From contig JAEWML010000250.1 of NCBI GenBank assembly GCA_023393155.1, forward strand, positions 1-6,891: DNA of 6,891 nt. The letters run 5' to 3'. This DNA is from Bacillota bacterium (GTDB lineage: Bacteria > Bacillota > Clostridia > Oscillospirales > Oscillospiraceae). The notes beneath the pieces were generated by a model. The model did not search any database. It saw nothing but the letters and a program-made list of their open reading frames with translations, and had not been told where the DNA came from. The translations under genes and the position numbers were made by a program. Position 1 is the stretch's first letter, and each line of letters opens with the position of its first letter. Of the stretch, positions 3,917 through 6,891 are shown one piece after another.

Positions 3917-6891
3917 TTACGCTTCGTTATAGCTCTTTTCCAGACGGACATAGGTTCGATAGCGGTCGTCCGCCTCTTGCTGCGCCTGGGCAAAGAGCAT
4001 CTCGGCAGCTTCGGGATACTTCACCTTCAGCCCGGAATAGCGAACCTCTCCGTTCAGGAATTCACTGACAGGCACGGAGGGCTTTTTGTAATCCAGCGAG
4101 AAGGGCTTCTCCTTGCTGTGGGAATCATAGCGATACAACGGCCACAATCCGCAGTCCACGGCCTTTTTCATTTCGGCCTGCACATTGTTCATGCCCGCCT
4201 TGATGCCATGGTTGATACAGGGGGCATAGGCGATGATGATGGAGGGGCCCTTATGGCTGACGGCCTCGTTGACGGCCTTCATCAGCTGGCCGGGATTGGC
4301 GCCCATGGCCACAGAGGCCACATATACGTCGGGATAGGTCATCATCAGACGGCCCAAATCCTTTTTGGCAGTTCTCTTTCCGCCGTCGGCAAATTTGGCG
4401 GAGGCGCCCACGGGCGTGGCCTTGGAGGACTGTCCGCCGGTGTTGGAATACACCTCGGTATCCACCACGAACACGTTGATGTCCTCGCCGGAGGCCATGA
4501 CGTGATCCAGACCGCCGTAGCCGATGTCATAGGCCCAGCCGTCGCCGCCGAACAGCCAAACCGTTTTCTTACCCAACTGGTCACGGTGCAACAGGATTTC
4601 CCCGGCCAGCGCCTTAGCCTCGCCGGAAAGCTCCGCACGCTCCAGCGCCAAGGCCAGTGCCCTGGCGTCGGCGTCGTTGGCGTCCAGATCGTCGAAGGAG
4701 GCCAGCCATGCCTTGCAGGCGGTTTCCAGTTCCGAACTGGATACAAGGGGAAGCAAGGCTTCCACCTTCTGGCGGACATTGGCGCGGCGCTGCTTCACAG
4801 CCAGCGCCATGCCAAGGCCGTTCTCCGCCTGATCCTCGAACAGCGTCCCGTAGAACGCGGGGCCGCGCCCCTCTTTGTTGACGGTATAGGGCAAAGACGG
4901 AAACGCACCCGCCCAGGCCAGAGAGCACCCAACGCCGTTCACCCAATAGGTCTTCTCGCCGTAGAGCTGGGTGAGCAGCTTTGCATAGGGCGTTTCGCCG
5001 CAGCCAGCGCAGGCCCCGGAGAACTCCACCAAGGGCTGAGAGAACTGGCTGCCCTTCAAAGTCTTGCGGTTAAACACGCTGGGCTTATCCTTCAGCGTCA
5101 GGGCGTAGTTCCAGTTGGTTTCGTCATACATGCCGTCGTCCACGGGCTTCATGGTCAGGGCCTTGTCCTTGGCCAGGCACGAGGCGGCGCAGCTTCCGCA
5201 GCCGGTGCAGTCCAGCGTGCTGACCTGCAAGCGGTATTTCAGCCCCGCAGCGCCCTTGGCGTCCACCATTTCAAACCCGGCGGGCGCAGCCGCGGCCTCT
5301 TCCTCATCCACCAGATACGCCCGGATGGACGCGTGGGGACAGACGAAGGTGCACTGGTTGCATTGCAGGCACTTGGCCGGGTCCCACGAGGGCACGGCGG
5401 AGGCAATGCCCCGCTTGTCGTATTTGGAGGTGCCCAGAGGATACGTGCCGTCCTGATAGGGCAGCAGCGCGGACACCGGCAGGTCGTCGCCTCTTTGGCG
5501 GTTGCAGGGGATGACAATGTTCTTCACCACGGCGGGCAGGTTCTCGTCCACCGTGCGGCCGTCCTTCGCCTGCGCCCACTCAACGGGAACTGCGACCTTG
5601 ACAGGGCTGTTAATTCCCGCGTCCACGGCGGCCAGATTCATGTTTACGACCTTCTCGCCCTTTTTAGCATAGGTCTTCTGCGCGGCTTCTTTCATGTAGC
5701 GAACGGCGTCATCCACCGGCATGACACGGGCAAGCTTAAAAAACGCGGCCTGCAAAATCAGGTTGGCATGGTTGCCAAGGCCCAGTTCCCGAGCAATTTT
5801 ATTGGCGTCCACAATATAAAATTGCACATCGTGGTTGGCAATATAATTTTTAACGTCGCCGGGCAGCTTTTCGCCCAGCTCTTCCTCTGTCCACGCGGTG
5901 TTCAGCAGGAAGGTCCCGCCGTCCTTCACCTCGTGAATCATGTCATAGCTGTTGATATAGGACTGGGAGTGGCAGGCCAAAAAGTCCGCCGCTTTAATCA
6001 GATAGGTGGAACGAATCGGGTCCTTGGAAAAGCGCAGGTGGCTCTTTGTAATGCCGTAGGACTTTTTGGAGTCGTACTCAAAATATGCCTGCGTATACAT
6101 CCCCGCGTGGTCGCCGATAATCTTGGCGGAATTTTTGTTGGCACCCACGGTACCGTCGGAGCCAAGGCCCCAGAACTTGCAGGAAACGGTGTCGGCAGAC
6201 TCGGTGATGAGCGGCTCGTGAACCTCGAGAGACAAGTTTGTCACATCGTCGTTCACGCCGATGGTGAACATGCGCTTGGCCTCGTCCCTGCTCATGTTGT
6301 CAAACACTGCCTTCATCTGGGCAGGGGTCACGTCCTTGGACGCAAGCCCGTACCGGCCGCCGAAAATCTCCGGGGCGCTGCTGTCGTTGGCATAGCTGGC
6401 GCACACGTCCAGATACACCGCCCCGGCAATCGCGCCCGGCTCCTTGGACCGGTCCATGGCGGTGATTTTCTTCACTGTTTTGGGCAGGGCGTTCAGGAAA
6501 TACTGCATATCGAAGGGGCGGAACAGGTGAATCTGAAGAAGGCCCACCCTTTCTCCCTTTTCGCAGAGATGGTCCACCACCTCCTTGGCGCACTCGCAGG
6601 CGGAGCCCATCATGACAATCACGCGCTCGGCGTCGGGCGCGCCGTAATAATTAAAGATATGGTAATCCCGGCCGGTAATCTTGTTGATCTCCTGCATGTA
6701 CCCCTCCACCACGGAGGGAATCGCGTCATACGCTCCGTTGTTGGCCTCCTGAGACTGGAAATACACATCCGGGCCCTGCACGGTGGTGCGCTGAACGGGA
6801 TGCTCGGGGTTCATGGCAATGCGGTGAAACTCCTCCAGCGCGCCCTTGTCCATCAGGGCGGAAACGCGGTCCAGATCAATCATCTCAATCT
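3917..6891 (-). CDS. nifJ: Pyruvate:ferredoxin (flavodoxin) oxidoreductase, N-terminus cut by window
   Basis: Single-chain PFOR, a cytoplasmic enzyme converting pyruvate and CoA to acetyl-CoA and CO2 while reducing ferredoxin or flavodoxin. About 990 residues are visible, and the frame runs off the right edge. Matching the conserved cysteines to the Desulfovibrio africanus enzyme, recalled from memory, puts about 187 N-terminal residues outside. Numbering from the Met at 6881-6883: end of domain I (1-71), domain II with the CoA-side fold (72-228), the gamma-like domain III with FWGLGSDGTVGANKNS (237-252), a two-cluster ferredoxin domain (C505, C508, C511, C515; C559, C562, C565, C569), then the thiamine-diphosphate (TPP) domain. 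The proximal cluster ligands C625, C628, C653 and C889 are all present, as are GDGWAYDIGYGG (780-791; D781 for Mg) and SNTGGQSSK (N814). The motif before C653 is NGVGC rather than the usual NATGC. The C-terminus is complete and ends in TAA. The start and promoter are not in view. Confidence 0.96.
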   Translation of the reverse strand, partial: IEMIDLDRVSALMDKGALEEFHRIAMNPEHPVQRTTVQGPDVYFQSQEANNGAYDAIPSVVEGYMQEINKITGRDYHIFNYYGAPDAERVIVMMGSACECAKEVVDHLCEKGERVGLLQIHLFRPFDMQYFLNALPKTVKKITAMDRSKEPGAIAGAVYLDVCASYANDSSAPEIFGGRYGLASKDVTPAQMKAVFDNMSRDEAKRMFTIGVNDDVTNLSLEVHEPLITESADTVSCKFWGLGSDGTVGANKNSAKIIGDHAGMYTQAYFEYDSKKSYGITKSHLRFSKDPIRSTYLIKAADFLACHSQSYINSYDMIHEVKDGGTFLLNTAWTEEELGEKLPGDVKNYIANHDVQFYIVDANKIARELGLGNHANLILQAAFFKLARVMPVDDAVRYMKEAAQKTYAKKGEKVVNMNLAAVDAGINSPVKVAVPVEWAQAKDGRTVDENLPAVVKNIVIPCNRQRGDDLPVSALLPYQDGTYPLGTSKYDKRGIASAVPSWDPAKCLQCNQCTFVCPHASIRAYLVDEEEAAAAPAGFEMVDAKGAAGLKYRLQVSTLDCTGCGSCAASCLAKDKALTMKPVDDGMYDETNWNYALTLKDKPSVFNRKTLKGSQFSQPLVEFSGACAGCGETPYAKLLTQLYGEKTYWVNGVGCSLAWAGAFPSLPYTVNKEGRGPAFYGTLFEDQAENGLGMALAVKQRRANVRQKVEALLPLVSSSELETACKAWLASFDDLDANDADARALALALERAELSGEAKALAGEILLHRDQLGKKTVWLFGGDGWAYDIGYGGLDHVMASGEDINVFVVDTEVYSNTGGQSSKATPVGASAKFADGGKRTAKKDLGRLMMTYPDVYVASVAMGANPGQLMKAVNEAVSHKGPSIIIAYAPCINHGIKAGMNNVQAEMKKAVDCGLWPLYRYDSHSKEKPFSLDYKKPSVPVSEFLNGEVRYSGLKVKYPEAAEMLFAQAQQEADDRYRTYVRLEKSYNEA

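Noticed and set aside
3882..3932. 16-codon plus-strand ORF (ATG 3882 to TAG 3930-3932) after an AAGGTGA-like ribosome site
   Set aside because: It is very short, overlaps the 3' end of PFOR in antisense, has no promoter of its own after two terminators, and its composition looks random. I judge it chance.
4345..5579. Several open frames of 90-145 codons on both strands inside the PFOR region
   Set aside because: All are alternate-frame shadows of the PFOR gene with Arg/Pro-rich products typical of GC-rich out-of-frame reading.

Overview
This window looks like a chromosomal segment from a strict anaerobe of the Clostridia, most likely an Oscillospiraceae-like gut bacterium. That is an inference from several points: a single-chain pyruvate:ferredoxin oxidoreductase (PFOR), a small bacteriohemerythrin, a YfcC-type carrier, strong AAGGAG/GGGAGG ribosome binding sites, intrinsic terminators, and a fairly GC-rich composition (about 60% in the transporter, dropping to about 47% in one small gene by hand count). 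I see no tRNA, rRNA, CRISPR array, insertion sequence or phage gene.

Layout, left to right. (1) Positions 1-1944, plus strand: the 3' end of an M20-family amidohydrolase/peptidase gene, then 29 bases later a complete YfcC-family membrane carrier. The pair reads as an uptake-and-hydrolysis operon for a peptide-like or acyl/aryl-amino-acid substrate, and it ends at a strong terminator hairpin (1969-2014). (2) Positions 2013-2435, minus strand: an unrecognised soluble protein of about 140 residues whose stop codon lies at the tail of that terminator. (3) Positions 2436-2698: a divergent intergenic region with an inverted repeat and a good sigma-A promoter whose start site is covered by a perfect 14-bp palindrome, a candidate repressor operator. 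(4) Positions 2699-3046, plus strand: a small DUF6176-like protein, then its own terminator (3113-3151). (5) Positions 3306-3707, plus strand: a bacteriohemerythrin with a clear promoter (TTGAAC-17-TATGAT). One expected His iron ligand is Gln. (6) Positions 3720-3831: two hairpins, the second a typical bidirectional terminator between convergent genes. (7) Positions 3917-6891, minus strand: PFOR (nifJ type) with an intact C-terminus but lacking about its first 185 residues because the window ends.

Functionally, PFOR is the central oxygen-sensitive enzyme joining pyruvate to acetyl-CoA and reduced ferredoxin. The neighbouring hemerythrin could bind oxygen or iron and so protect such enzymes, but the two genes are convergent and separately controlled, so the link is only suggestive. 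The M20/YfcC pair is a nutrient-uptake module unrelated to the rest. I found no convincing new multi-gene system. The points most worth a second look are the hemerythrin His-to-Gln ligand change, the altered substrate-pocket region of the PFOR, the palindromic operator in front of the DUF6176-like gene, and the unidentified lower-GC minus-strand gene.
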